Of a stretch of DNA of 64,000 nt, positions 8,729 through 17,749 are shown piece after piece. Every line of letters begins with the position of its first letter. Positions within the stretch are counted from its first letter, which is position 1. Where the stretch lies: positions 37,322 to 101,321 of the forward strand of contig NZ_NPDD01000129.1 of the NCBI RefSeq assembly GCF_002272245.1. The letters are read 5' to 3'. A program made the position numbers and the translations under genes. The DNA is from Bacillus sp. 7884-1 (lineage in GTDB: Bacteria; Bacillota; Bacilli; Bacillales; Cytobacillaceae). The notes beneath the pieces are model-generated. The model ran no database searches and was not told the origin of the DNA. It saw only the letters and a list, made by a program, of their open reading frames with translations.

Positions 8729-9727
8729 ATGATTGAATTTAAAAATGTCACAAAGGTTTATGAAAGCGGTAACAAAAAAGTGACCGCGGTTAATGATATT
8801 AATTTTCAAGTTGAACAAGGTGAAATCTGTGTTTTCCTTGGACCATCCGGATGTGGAAAGACGACTTTGCTTCGAATGGTCAACCGCTTAATTCCCATTA
8901 CCAGCGGTATGATTGAAGTAGAAGGTAAAGATATTCATTCCATGGATATGATTAAGCTTCGAAGATCGATTGGATATGTCATTCAGCACAATGGATTATT
9001 TCCAAATATGACGATTGAAGAGAATATTAATGTTGTTCCGAAAATGCTGGGCTGGGATCAGAGTAAAATGAAAAAACGATATAGTGACCTTATGGATATG
9101 ATGGGATTGGACGCTGGTCAGTTTCAAAAGCGTTTTCCATATGAATTATCAGGGGGGCAGCAGCAACGGATTGGTATTGCCCGTGCTTTAGCGGCAGATC
9201 CGCCCGTAATGCTAATGGATGAACCGTTTGGGGCACTGGATCCCGTTATTCGGGACCACTTACAAAATGAATTTTTGAAGATTCAAAAAGAAATGAAAAA
9301 GACGATTCTTTTTGTCAGTCATGACATCGATGAGGCCATTAAATTAGGAGATAAAATCGCTATTTTTGATACAGGGAAGCTCATGCAAATCGGTACATCT
9401 GATGAAATCTTGTCTAAGCCAAAAAATGATTTTGTCCGTGATTTCGTCGGAGACGACCGCTCCTTAAAGCGATTAACGCTATTAACCGTTCGAGATTTGA
9501 TTGTTTTAGTTGATGGCTTTAAAAAGAACCGATTGAATAATGAGTGGCATGGGCAGGTCATTTCAGTTAACGAGAACCTAAAGTCCGCTTTAGCCGCCTT
9601 GTTAATGGCTCCAAATGGAGAGGCGTGTGTAGTCGATGATCATAACCGGAAAATAGGCGTATTGCGTGTCTCTGATTTTAGTTTATTAACGGAAGTCCAT
9701 CCGAAAGATATCTCGATTGTAAGATAA
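8729..9727 (+). CDS. ABC transporter ATPase, OpuCA/ProV-like
   Basis: A 332-residue ATP-binding subunit. Walker A is GPSGCGKTT, the Q-loop QHNGLFPNMT, the signature LSGGQQQRIG and Walker B VMLMDEPFGALDP; the switch His is in VSHDIDEA. The roughly 90 residues after the nucleotide-binding domain look like a shortened CBS region (EACVVDDHNRKIGVL), as in OpuCA, where CBS domains sense ionic strength; here it seems reduced. AGGAGG-type ribosome site upstream. It lies between the two permease genes of the importer. Confidence 0.9.
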   Translation: MIEFKNVTKVYESGNKKVTAVNDINFQVEQGEICVFLGPSGCGKTTLLRMVNRLIPITSGMIEVEGKDIHSMDMIKLRRSIGYVIQHNGLFPNMTIEENINVVPKMLGWDQSKMKKRYSDLMDMMGLDAGQFQKRFPYELSGGQQQRIGIARALAADPPVMLMDEPFGALDPVIRDHLQNEFLKIQKEMKKTILFVSHDIDEAIKLGDKIAIFDTGKLMQIGTSDEILSKPKNDFVRDFVGDDRSLKRLTLLTVRDLIVLVDGFKKNRLNNEWHGQVISVNENLKSALAALLMAPNGEACVVDDHNRKIGVLRVSDFSLLTEVHPKDISIVR

Positions 9728-9740
9728 GGAGGGAGGCATT

Positions 9741-10478
9741 TTGACAGGTAAAAAAACGGAACAAATCGTAAAGATCAGTTTATATGTAATTGTGTTGGCG
9801 ATTTTAAGCTGGGCATACTTTACCGGAGCATTTCAGTTCATTATTGATAATCCCGGTGACTTACTCTATTTAACTGGACAGCATTTAAAGCTTGTAGGAA
9901 TTTCGGCGGCTCTAGCTATTGCCACAGCTGTGCCTCTAGGTATACTGATCACACGTCCAAAATTTAAAAAATATGATTGGATCGTGATGAACTTTGCAAA
10001 CATAGGTCAAACGGTACCAAGTTTAGCGATTCTTGCACTTGTGATGAGCTACTTTGGATTAGGCTGGCAAACAGCGATTTTCGCACTTTGGTTTAATAGC
10101 TTACTTCCCATCCTTCGAAATACAGTCGCAGGGGTTGAAAACGTCAATCCTCTCATTATCGATGCCGGAAAAGGAATGGGAATGACTTCAAAGCAAATCT
10201 TTTTTAAACTTGAATTTCCCAATGCCATGTATGCAATCATGGCGGGGATTCGAACCTCAGTGGTCATAAATATTGGAACTGCTGCTTTATCCTTTCTTAT
10301 TGGAGGCGGTGGTTTAGGAGATTTAATATTTACTGGAATTTCCCTCTATGATACTGGGATTATGCTTTCTGGAGCTGTCCCTGTCATCCTGTTGGCCATC
10401 CTGATTGATTTTTTATTGGGAAGATTCGAAAAGGTGCTCATTCCAAGGGGACTTCAAAGAACACTCGAAGCAGCTTAA
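9741..10478 (+). CDS. ABC transporter permease, OpuCD/OsmY type
   Basis: The second 245-residue BPD_transp_1 permease of the importer. It has an N-terminal membrane anchor and the family loop AGKGMGMTSKQIFFKLEFPNAMYAIMAG in pieces at about residues 140-168. The TTG start has AAGGAGGGAGG a few bases upstream, an unusually strong ribosome site that makes up for the weak start codon. It is more hydrophobic at its N-terminus than its partner at 8045 and should form a heterodimer with it. Confidence 0.88.
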   Translation: MTGKKTEQIVKISLYVIVLAILSWAYFTGAFQFIIDNPGDLLYLTGQHLKLVGISAALAIATAVPLGILITRPKFKKYDWIVMNFANIGQTVPSLAILALVMSYFGLGWQTAIFALWFNSLLPILRNTVAGVENVNPLIIDAGKGMGMTSKQIFFKLEFPNAMYAIMAGIRTSVVINIGTAALSFLIGGGGLGDLIFTGISLYDTGIMLSGAVPVILLAILIDFLLGRFEKVLIPRGLQRTLEAA

Positions 10479-10505
10479 TTTTTACTAAAAGGGGAGGAAA
10501 TACCA

Positions 10506-11438
10506 ATGAAGAAATTTGTTTATCTGTTATGCGCTGTCATGATGCTCATCTCTTTAGCAGCATGTAACAGTTCAAGTGCAAGTAATAATGGAGGTGGTTC
10601 TGGCAAAGGTAAGGGGAAAGTGACGGTAGGAGGAAAGGATTTCACGGAGCAGCAAATTCTATCTAAAATTACTTCTATTTATTTAAAAGACAAGGGGTAT
10701 GATATTGAGGAAGCGAGCAATATGGGAAGTACTGTCGTCCGCTCTGCCTTAGAAAATGGACAAATTGATGTTTATTGGGAATATACCGGTACTGGGTTAG
10801 TCGTGTATCAAAAACAAGCGGTGGAAACAGATTCCGATAAAGCCTATGAAAAAGTAAAGAAAAACGATAAGGAAAACGGAATTGCTTGGTTAGATAAAGC
10901 CAATTTTAACAACACTTATGCCATCTTGATGAAGAAGGACACAGCGGAAAAATTAGGGATAAAATCCGTTTCAGACTTATCGAAGCTTGTAAATGATGAT
11001 TCAAAGAAATTAAAGTTTGCTTCTAATGCAGAATTTTATGCCCGACAAGATGGAGTAAAGGGTTTACAGGAGCATTACGGTTTTGAATTCCCTTCAAAGA
11101 ACGTAGTGAAAATGGATTCTGGGCTGCTTTACAATGCGTTAAAGGATGGACAGGTCGATATTTCAGTTGGTTTCGCAACGGATGGCCGTATTAAAGGCTT
11201 TGATCTCGTTGTTCTTGAAGATGATAAGCAATTCTTCCCAGCCTATAATGGGGTTCCTGTTGTAAGACAGGAAGTAGCAGATAAAAATCCTGAAATCTCT
11301 GAGTTGCTTAATAAATTGGCGGATCTTCTCGATAATGAAACGATGATGACCCTCAATTATTCCGTTGATGTAGATCATAAGGATGTGACAGAAGTAAGCC
11401 GTCAATGGTTAGAAGAGGAAGGGTTAATTAAAAAATAA
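10506..11438 (+). CDS. Substrate-binding lipoprotein, OpuCC/OsmF-like
   Basis: A 310-residue extracellular binding protein. The signal peptide ends in a lipobox LAAC (Cys near residue 20), followed by a Ser/Gly/Asn-rich linker. The mature part has OpuAC-type motifs: GGKDFTEQQIL, SNMGSTVVRSALENGQIDVYWEYTGTG in pieces, and a late YNGVPVVRQEV. These are typical of binding proteins for glycine betaine, choline, carnitine or similar compounds. Strong ribosome site AGGGGAGG. It is encoded after both permeases and likely fixes the substrate range of the importer. Confidence 0.9.
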   Translation: MKKFVYLLCAVMMLISLAACNSSSASNNGGGSGKGKGKVTVGGKDFTEQQILSKITSIYLKDKGYDIEEASNMGSTVVRSALENGQIDVYWEYTGTGLVVYQKQAVETDSDKAYEKVKKNDKENGIAWLDKANFNNTYAILMKKDTAEKLGIKSVSDLSKLVNDDSKKLKFASNAEFYARQDGVKGLQEHYGFEFPSKNVVKMDSGLLYNALKDGQVDISVGFATDGRIKGFDLVVLEDDKQFFPAYNGVPVVRQEVADKNPEISELLNKLADLLDNETMMTLNYSVDVDHKDVTEVSRQWLEEEGLIKK

Positions 11439-11471
11439 CGTTCTCTACTAGGGAAGTGAACTGGATTGCAG

Positions 11472-12812
11472 ATGGTTTCTGGAAAATTAGTGAAGTATAT
11501 GATGGAAGAATCTTATTCTTCGATTCCCATCCATGTTAAGCAAGCTTTAAAAGAAGCCCTTACAGATATTATTGCCTGTACGATTGCAGGAACCAAAACA
11601 AATGTATTTGAAATCGTGAGGAAATTTTCCAGAAGTCAATGGGGAGCTGGAGCAAGCTCAATTCTCATGAGTTCTTATAAACTCAGTGCTTCAGGAGCTG
11701 TCCTTGTCAATGCAACATCAGCCAATGCCCTGGATATGGATGATGGTCATCGCCTTGTGAAAGGACATCCAGGTGCCATTGTTTTCCCCGCCGTATTTGC
11801 TGCTGCGGAAGAGTACAATATTTCAGGTGAAGAATTTCTGACTTCGTTGCTAATAGCATATGAAGTAGGGATTAGAGCTGGGATTCTCGCCCATCACCTT
11901 CGTTCTGAATACCATTGTACTGGTTCTTGGGGAGCCATTGGGGCAGCCGCTGGGGTAGGCAGGGTAATCGGATTATCTGAAGGTGAAATGCATCATGCGC
12001 TTGGCATCGCTGAATACCAATCGACCTATTCACCAATGATGCGCTGCATTGAAAAGCCATCCATGCTGAAGGACGGGATCGGCTGGGGAAGTATGACAGG
12101 AATCAGTTCTGCTTACTTAGCAAAAGAGGGTTTTACGGGGATTCCATCTCTTTTTGAAATGGAGGAAGCCCATGCTTACTTACAAGAATTTGGGCAAGTT
12201 TATAGAACAGAAGAACTCTACTATAAGCCTTACGCCTGTTGCCGGTGGGCCCAGCCAGGTATCGAAGCTTTGCGAGAATTGATAGAAAAGTATAATTTAT
12301 CAAAGGAAAATGTTGAAAAAATAACCATTTATACTTTTACCGAGTCTGCCAGTTTGAGTCGATGCTATCCAAAAAATACGGAAGAAGCGCAATATAATTT
12401 AACCTTTCCAGTTGCCGCTTATCTGTATGCGGGTGAAGTCGGTCCCGATCAAGTATTAAATGAGTTAGAAAATCCAGAGATTCTAAAAATCATGGATAAA
12501 ATGGAAGTTTATGGAAGTGAAGAATGTAATCGTGAATTTCCTAAAAAGGCTCTAAGCAGAATCGAAATTGTAGATTCTGAGGGGAACTTATATGCTTCTC
12601 GCATCCATCAAGCAAAGGGTGACTATGATTATCCGCTTACATCCACGGAAAAGAGGCAAAAGTTTACTAGTTTAGTAGCTCCGATATTAGGAGCAGCGCG
12701 TTGCGATGATTTATTTGAATGTATTCAAAATGTAGAAAACCTAAAAAACATTCGCCACTTAAGCGAATTAATAAACCTTGGAGGGATTAAACATGAAAGA
12801 ACGCCAAATTAG
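11472..12812 (+). CDS. MmgE/PrpD family protein
   Basis: A 446-residue protein of the MmgE/PrpD family (2-methylcitrate dehydratase, iminodisuccinate epimerase and cis-aconitate decarboxylase relatives). It has the all-helical N-terminal domain (TSANALDMDDGHRLVKGHPGA) and SYKLSASGAVLVNA. A TTG six bases earlier has better spacing to AGGGAAGTG and is an alternative start. The prpB/prpC genes of the methylcitrate cycle are absent here, so a dehydratase or epimerase acting on the imported compound is more likely than propionate metabolism (inference). Same operon as the importer. Confidence 0.85.
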   Translation: MVSGKLVKYMMEESYSSIPIHVKQALKEALTDIIACTIAGTKTNVFEIVRKFSRSQWGAGASSILMSSYKLSASGAVLVNATSANALDMDDGHRLVKGHPGAIVFPAVFAAAEEYNISGEEFLTSLLIAYEVGIRAGILAHHLRSEYHCTGSWGAIGAAAGVGRVIGLSEGEMHHALGIAEYQSTYSPMMRCIEKPSMLKDGIGWGSMTGISSAYLAKEGFTGIPSLFEMEEAHAYLQEFGQVYRTEELYYKPYACCRWAQPGIEALRELIEKYNLSKENVEKITIYTFTESASLSRCYPKNTEEAQYNLTFPVAAYLYAGEVGPDQVLNELENPEILKIMDKMEVYGSEECNREFPKKALSRIEIVDSEGNLYASRIHQAKGDYDYPLTSTEKRQKFTSLVAPILGAARCDDLFECIQNVENLKNIRHLSELINLGGIKHERTPN

Positions 12813-13695
12813 TTTTTATAGTGAAGGATTAAAATTAGATGGGACGATCTATTTGCCAGATGATTATCAGCCTGGTGAAAAAAGACCAGCTATTATCCCT
12901 AACTCTGGATACCAGGGCTTTAATGAATTTTATCCGCGTTTGTTTGCCCGTAATTTAACTGAAGCAGGCTATGTTTGCCTCGGATTTGATTACCGTGGAT
13001 TTGCAAAAAGTGAGGGGCAGCAAGGTAGAGTTATTTTAGATGAGCAAGTACAAGATATCAAAAATGCGATTACGTTCCTGCAGCTTCAAGAAGAAGTAGA
13101 TCCTGAAAATATTAGCTTAATCGGCTGGGGAATGGGTGCCTCGAACGTTGTGCGCGTCGCAGCATCCGATGACCGCGTGAAGGCAGTTGCCGCACTAAAC
13201 GGTTTTTTTAACGGTGAAAGATGGTTAAAATCCATCCATTCCTATGTTGAGTGGGTAGAGATTAAAAAGATGATCGAGGAAGACCGTATTCTTCGTGTCA
13301 CAACTGGAAGTTCAAAATACGAGGATCCATTTATTCATTATCCATTAGACCCTGCCACTAATGATTATGTCCAAAAAGAACTTGCACCTTTATCACCATT
13401 TGGGAAGCTAACACAATTACAATTTACTGAATCGATTATTGAGTTGAATGCTGAAAAAACGGCGAAAGACATTAAATGTCCATTATTTGTAGCACATGGA
13501 AAGGATAATCTACTTCATCCAGTCGATGAATCCCTTAAATTTTACGATGCAGCAGCAGAACCTAAACAGCTGTACATCATTGATGGGAAACATAACGACT
13601 TCATGTATCATGAACACCCAGTATTCCAGGATTTAATTACTCAACTAAACACTTTTTTTGGAGCTTGTCACTTTCCTAATTTAGTCGAAGTTTGA
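12793..13695 (+). CDS. Alpha/beta hydrolase with atypical nucleophile elbow
   Basis: A 300-residue alpha/beta-fold protein of the dienelactone-hydrolase / X-Pro-peptidase-like type. It has YRGFAKSEGQQG, a late Asp region (FVAHGKDNLLHPVDES) and a C-terminal His (IIDGKHNDF). The nucleophile elbow usually reads G-x-S-x-G; here the matching segment is IGWGMGASN, with Gly where the catalytic Ser is expected. It may be non-hydrolytic or use another residue. The start is the ATG seven bases after GGAGGG, overlapping the upstream gene by 20 bases. Last gene of the sigma-54 operon. Confidence 0.8.
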   Translation: MKERQISFYSEGLKLDGTIYLPDDYQPGEKRPAIIPNSGYQGFNEFYPRLFARNLTEAGYVCLGFDYRGFAKSEGQQGRVILDEQVQDIKNAITFLQLQEEVDPENISLIGWGMGASNVVRVAASDDRVKAVAALNGFFNGERWLKSIHSYVEWVEIKKMIEEDRILRVTTGSSKYEDPFIHYPLDPATNDYVQKELAPLSPFGKLTQLQFTESIIELNAEKTAKDIKCPLFVAHGKDNLLHPVDESLKFYDAAAEPKQLYIIDGKHNDFMYHEHPVFQDLITQLNTFFGACHFPNLVEV

Positions 13696-13785
13696 TAGCT
13701 GTTTGTGCTTATTGATGCTTATATGGAAAGACAAGGTATGTAAGGTTCACTGAGGAAATTAAAGTAAATTAATAAAGTTTAGGAA

Positions 13786-13816
13786 GAGAGAAGTGTTAAA
13801 AGCACTTCTCTTTTTT
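13786..13816 (+). terminator. Terminator ending the sigma-54 operon
   Basis: GAGAAGTG pairs with CACTTCTC around a TTAAAAG loop and is followed by six or more T. The rest of 13817-14086 is AT-rich with no supported gene; a 61-codon frame there has no ribosome site. Confidence 0.88.
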
Positions 13817-14086
13817 GTCATTTAGACAATTTAATTGCCTAGTAAATACTTTTTGCAAATGCTTGAACAAAAATCTGGGTACCAGGGGCAAAATAGAATT
13901 TATCATTTGAAAATTCAAAAATTTTTACAGAATATTTGCAAAACATTAATCCCACCTTTACCTTCATTAGGTACTATTTTCATAGGAAACTCAATTATTT
14001 CTTCTCTCTCTTTCTATTAAAAGTGACAGAAGAACACTCGCACGATCAGTCACTATGTTTCTACTAATTTAAAAGGGAGACTAGCA

Positions 14087-16417
14087 ATGACAATGAAATT
14101 CAAGGGGAAATCAAAGAAGGTTGCAGCTATTCTAGTATCGGCAAGTATTTTCGGAAGTATATGGATGGCTCCGGTTGACCGTTCAACCAAGGTTCATGCT
14201 GCGGAGCAAACACTCACACAGGAGAATTTTGAGGAAATCGCTAACGGGCTGCTGCCTGCCGGCTGGAAGCTGGTCCAGGGAGATGCCAAGGTCATAGAAG
14301 GCAAGCTAGTATTAACTTCTCCATCTTCTGCCTCTCCTGCTAGAGTAGTGATTCCTTTAGGAAATCAATCAGGGAATTACGTTTTTGAAGCGGATATGAC
14401 GTTTAAAAGCGCGGTGGAAGACAGCCGATGGGCTTCGTTGATGTATCGTGTACAGCCCAATTCTTATCCGTATTATCAATTCGCTATGCGCAGAGGCACT
14501 ACGGCAATGAACGGGCTGGAGTTTGCGATTCGGAATGAAAGCAATCAGTGGGTTGTGCCGGAAACAAATTTTTATCCGGAAAATATGGCTTTCAATAAAA
14601 CCTATCATATCAAAGTGATCGCAAGCGGCAATCGTGTCCAGCAGTTCATCGACTGGCAGCTTGTGGTTGATACGGATCAAGCCGGGAAATGGGCGAATGG
14701 GGATGTTGGCTTTCAAGCGAACGGTACGACGGTTCAATTCGATAATGTAAAGGTAAATGAATATCTGAATGCGCTTCCTCCTTTAGCGAAAACGAACGCT
14801 TTTCTTCCGAAAGAAACGAAAACGAATATCGTAAACCCTCCTACGATCATTTCGCAAACCGTTGCGCAAGAAGGGGCATCTTCGGTTCTCCTGCAGGCAA
14901 AGCGGAATGTACAGGGGCAATGGACTGTTGACGGAGCTCCTATTGAAAAATCTCTAGACAACATCAAAGGCAACTTCATTCCGGTTGTTCAGGTGGAGGA
15001 ACATGCGGATATTGTAGGTCTAGCGAATATCATGAAAGAAACACAGATGCTGGATTTTCAGATTTTATCCAGCAATCCTGCCATCGTGAAAGAAATGCGA
15101 AGCTTTATAAAAACGGCTCGCGGTGCCCTTCTTTACAATAAGTCATCCTTCAATAAGAATGATATGGCCGCTTTCGCGCGAGACATTCATGAAAGTGATG
15201 CGATGGTTGCGGTAATGCCACAAAAAAATCTGAGCCCTGATGCGGTACATTATTTACATAGCCGCGCAATTTCCGTTTGGGGTAGCGGCGCAGAGGATGT
15301 GCAAACCGCCCATACGCTCATTCATCTTGGAGTGGACGGTATTGTGACGGAGAACCCTGCAGCTTCCATTGAAGCGTTGAGGCAATATCCAGTGAATACG
15401 CTCGTGCAGCGCCCGGTCGTTGCAGCACATCGCGGCGTACCTTCCCTTGCGCCAGAAAATACAATAGCTTCCTATCGAAAGGCTTCTGAATTAGGAGCGG
15501 ATATGATTGAGACGGACGTGCAGATCACGAAGGATGGCAAGCTGGTCATTATGCATGACTACAATGTGGATCGGACAACGAACGGCACCGGTTATGTAAA
15601 GGATTTAACACTTGAACAGATTCGTGCATTGGATGCCGGCATCAAGTTCAGTCCCGAATTCCAAGGTGAAAAGGTGCCCACCTTTGAAGAGTTTTTAAAT
15701 GAGTTTAAAGGGAAAGATGTGGTCCTGCTGGTCGAGTTGAAGACGAGCGGCATCGAGAAGCAAGTGATGCAGGAAATTGAGCAAGCTGGAATGATTGATA
15801 ACGTAGTGATTCAAAGCTTTGATGCCAACCATATCAGAAACGTTCGCAGTCTCAAACGAGAAGTCGGCACTGGTTATCTTTACTCGGCAGGCGCTCCGAC
15901 CACGATAGACAGCAGGTTGAAAAAAGCCCAGCAAATGATGCAGTACGGCGCCAGCATGAACGCGACGCTAAACGCAAACTACGGCAGTCTGTATCCGGAA
16001 TTCATCCAGTACATGCGCCAGCGCGGATTTCTGAATATGCATTGGACGTTTAGGGACGAGGATCCATTTGGACAAGCCTTGCAGGCGGGCGTTGTCGGAC
16101 CAATCACAGACAACACGCAGTGGCTGACGGACGCTCCGATTCGTCTGGAAATCCCGAACAAAAAAGTGAATCTGAAAGTCGGAAAAACAACGACTATACA
16201 AATAAAATCAAAAGTGAACTATCGAGGTGACATACGAGAGACGATTCCGACTACTCTATTTGTGAACAGCGGAGAAGACAAAGTGAAAATTGAAGGCAAT
16301 ACCATTCAAGCATTGAAGCCGGGAATAATGAATGTGTTTGCGATGCATACTTTCCAAATGCTCGGGAAGGAATGGCATATTGTAGCTGAGCCGATTGAAG
16401 TAACTGTTACAGAATGA
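14087..16417 (+). CDS. Secreted multidomain glycerophosphodiester phosphodiesterase
   Basis: A 776-residue exported protein. The signal peptide ends near VHAAEQ. Residues about 45-225 look like a concanavalin/LamG-type sandwich. Residues about 245-435 look like a degenerate GDPD barrel (ending LGVDGIVTENPAASIEAL) without the catalytic HR..E..D set. Residues about 443-690 are an intact GDPD domain (AAHRGVPSLAPENTIAS, EL-GADMIETDVQ, MHDYNVDRTTNGTG). A bacterial Ig-like C-terminal domain follows. It should cleave glycerophosphodiesters, perhaps from teichoic acid or phospholipid, at the cell surface. Its base composition is more GC-rich than its neighbours, hinting at acquisition, perhaps from a Paenibacillus-like donor. 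Ribosome site AAAGGGAG. Confidence 0.88.
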   Translation: MTMKFKGKSKKVAAILVSASIFGSIWMAPVDRSTKVHAAEQTLTQENFEEIANGLLPAGWKLVQGDAKVIEGKLVLTSPSSASPARVVIPLGNQSGNYVFEADMTFKSAVEDSRWASLMYRVQPNSYPYYQFAMRRGTTAMNGLEFAIRNESNQWVVPETNFYPENMAFNKTYHIKVIASGNRVQQFIDWQLVVDTDQAGKWANGDVGFQANGTTVQFDNVKVNEYLNALPPLAKTNAFLPKETKTNIVNPPTIISQTVAQEGASSVLLQAKRNVQGQWTVDGAPIEKSLDNIKGNFIPVVQVEEHADIVGLANIMKETQMLDFQILSSNPAIVKEMRSFIKTARGALLYNKSSFNKNDMAAFARDIHESDAMVAVMPQKNLSPDAVHYLHSRAISVWGSGAEDVQTAHTLIHLGVDGIVTENPAASIEALRQYPVNTLVQRPVVAAHRGVPSLAPENTIASYRKASELGADMIETDVQITKDGKLVIMHDYNVDRTTNGTGYVKDLTLEQIRALDAGIKFSPEFQGEKVPTFEEFLNEFKGKDVVLLVELKTSGIEKQVMQEIEQAGMIDNVVIQSFDANHIRNVRSLKREVGTGYLYSAGAPTTIDSRLKKAQQMMQYGASMNATLNANYGSLYPEFIQYMRQRGFLNMHWTFRDEDPFGQALQAGVVGPITDNTQWLTDAPIRLEIPNKKVNLKVGKTTTIQIKSKVNYRGDIRETIPTTLFVNSGEDKVKIEGNTIQALKPGIMNVFAMHTFQMLGKEWHIVAEPIEVTVTE

Positions 16418-16430
16418 AAAGTAAAGATAA

Positions 16431-16462
16431 ATGCCTCTCTTTCAAACGGAGGGGCATTTTAT
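16431..16462 (+). terminator. Terminator after the GDPD gene
   Basis: ATGCCTCTC pairs with GAGGGGCAT (one wobble pair) and leads into TTTTAT. Confidence 0.85.
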
Positions 16463-16800
16463 CGTTATGGGTCTATATTAATATTCTTTCAAAGAGGTTG
16501 TGAAGTTCATGGAAAAGAATCTATTATTCTTTCTGTAGAATCTTATGAAAGGATGGTGGTTTTTTTATGTGCGCCCTGCAACGGTGATATTTAAAGCACC
16601 TCTCGAGTTAAACGGGCTTTTAATCCTAATATAAAAGAGTATGAATACCGTTGAGATTGTATAGGTTTTCACTTAAACTACTATGTAAATAAACTTCTGT
16701 AACATAGGTAAAATGGCAATACTAAAGAAGATGCAGCTCATTCAAATTTTTTTAAAAGAGAGCGCCTGATCCAAGGTGCCTAATTCTCGTAAGAAATATT
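16463..16800. other. Intergenic stretch without a supported gene
   Basis: AT-rich sequence with short broken frames only. A fragment reading GKESIILSVESYERMVVFL around 16508-16570 looks protein-like but has no intact frame on either side, so it may be a relic. Confidence 0.4.
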
Positions 16801-16820
16801 AAAGGAAGGAAGTGGTGAGA

Positions 16821-17021
16821 ATGAAACCACAAAGAACTTTTTTTAAAATTAAAGATTTGATATTTGAAGTCCAGAAACCCGAAATTACACTAAAACAAAT
16901 CAGAGTTTCGCAGATTAAAATTGAAAATGAGGAATATAAAGCACTTAGAAAAAAATTCGATGAAGATGTTTTTAATATAGAAAAAAAACCTGAAGGATGG
17001 TTTATAACTGAGAAAGAGTAA
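16821..17021 (+). CDS. Small hypothetical protein, 66 aa
   Basis: Not recognised. A Lys/Glu-rich basic small protein beginning MKPQRTFFKIKDLIFEV, with no membrane segment or Cys. AAAGGAAGGAAG lies upstream; two in-frame GTG codons (16812, 16815) sit between that site and the ATG and could serve as starts. It is followed directly by a hairpin terminator, which supports a real single-gene unit. Confidence 0.55.
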   Translation: MKPQRTFFKIKDLIFEVQKPEITLKQIRVSQIKIENEEYKALRKKFDEDVFNIEKKPEGWFITEKE

Positions 17022-17050
17022 GCCCATCTCGTTTTATGAGAGGGCTTTCA
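17020..17050 (+). terminator. Terminator after small hypothetical gene
   Basis: AAGCCC and CTC pair with GAG and GGGCTT across a short bulge; the T tract is weak (TTTCATG). Confidence 0.6.
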
Positions 17051-17208
17051 TGTATAGATATGTAATACCTTATTGAACGAGGGGGTTGACCGAGGAGATT
17101 AATAGATAATGATTGTGTAGATTTGTCCGTACCCTGATACAAAAACAATCATAGTTTATCTAAAAGAATTAGAAAAATGTTTGCAAAAAGTAAATACCGA
17201 GGAACTAA

Positions 17209-17501
17209 AAAGATGGCGAAATTAATTCACAAGAATTGCCCAAACATAAAGAGCAACCATTTTTCGATAGTAGAGCGAATCGGATCGATGATTTGTTTTT
17301 TGGCTTAAAAAGAAAAGAAACTGCGACCAGTACTCACACCACTCAAAATCAGATTGATAATCTTCTTAAAACGTAGAGTTAGAAATGCTTATGGAAACGA
17401 TCGATATGTTTGTTACAACCTCTAAACAATTTAAACCATTATTTAAAGAAATCCCTCCTTTTTTACATCGATTTAGTAAAAAGTTCAAATCTAACGAATA
17501 G
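17209..17501 (+). pseudogene. Frameshifted remnant of a small protein gene
   Basis: One frame reads KHKEQPFFDSRANRIDDLFF ... NQIDNLLK and stops at an A-run near 17368-17371. Reading one base back there gives NVELEMLMETIDMFVTTSKQ ... FKSNE and a stop at 17501. The two halves join smoothly if a single A was lost, so this looks like one decayed gene of which about 95 codons are visible. No start codon or ribosome site is apparent upstream, where other broken frames lie. Family not recognised. A sequencing error at the A-run is the alternative. Confidence 0.5.
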
Positions 17502-17749
17502 TATATACATTACTCTTAAGGATAGTGAATCAGGTTCTAGAGGGTAGATTATTGAGCAATAAAAGAATTTGCTGTGCTAAATTTATTACACCTACACCAT
17601 AAAGAAGAAATGACCTGTAAAAGGTGTTTTTCTAACAGCATCTCCCAGTATGATTCCAAAAGCGAAAAGGACATATGAAGGTAATTGTTTCACTCAACGA
17701 AAATATGAATATAAAGAACACTCCAAAACTAATTTAAGGTGGCCTCAAA

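Noticed and set aside
11472..12812. Methylcitrate-cycle prpD
   Set aside because: No prpB or prpC nearby and the operon context is an importer; only the family name is kept.
13835..14020. 61-codon frame with SGYQGQN similar to SGYQGFN in the upstream hydrolase
   Set aside because: No ribosome site, AT-rich codons, and the similarity is limited to a few residues; treated as chance or a tiny duplicated fragment.
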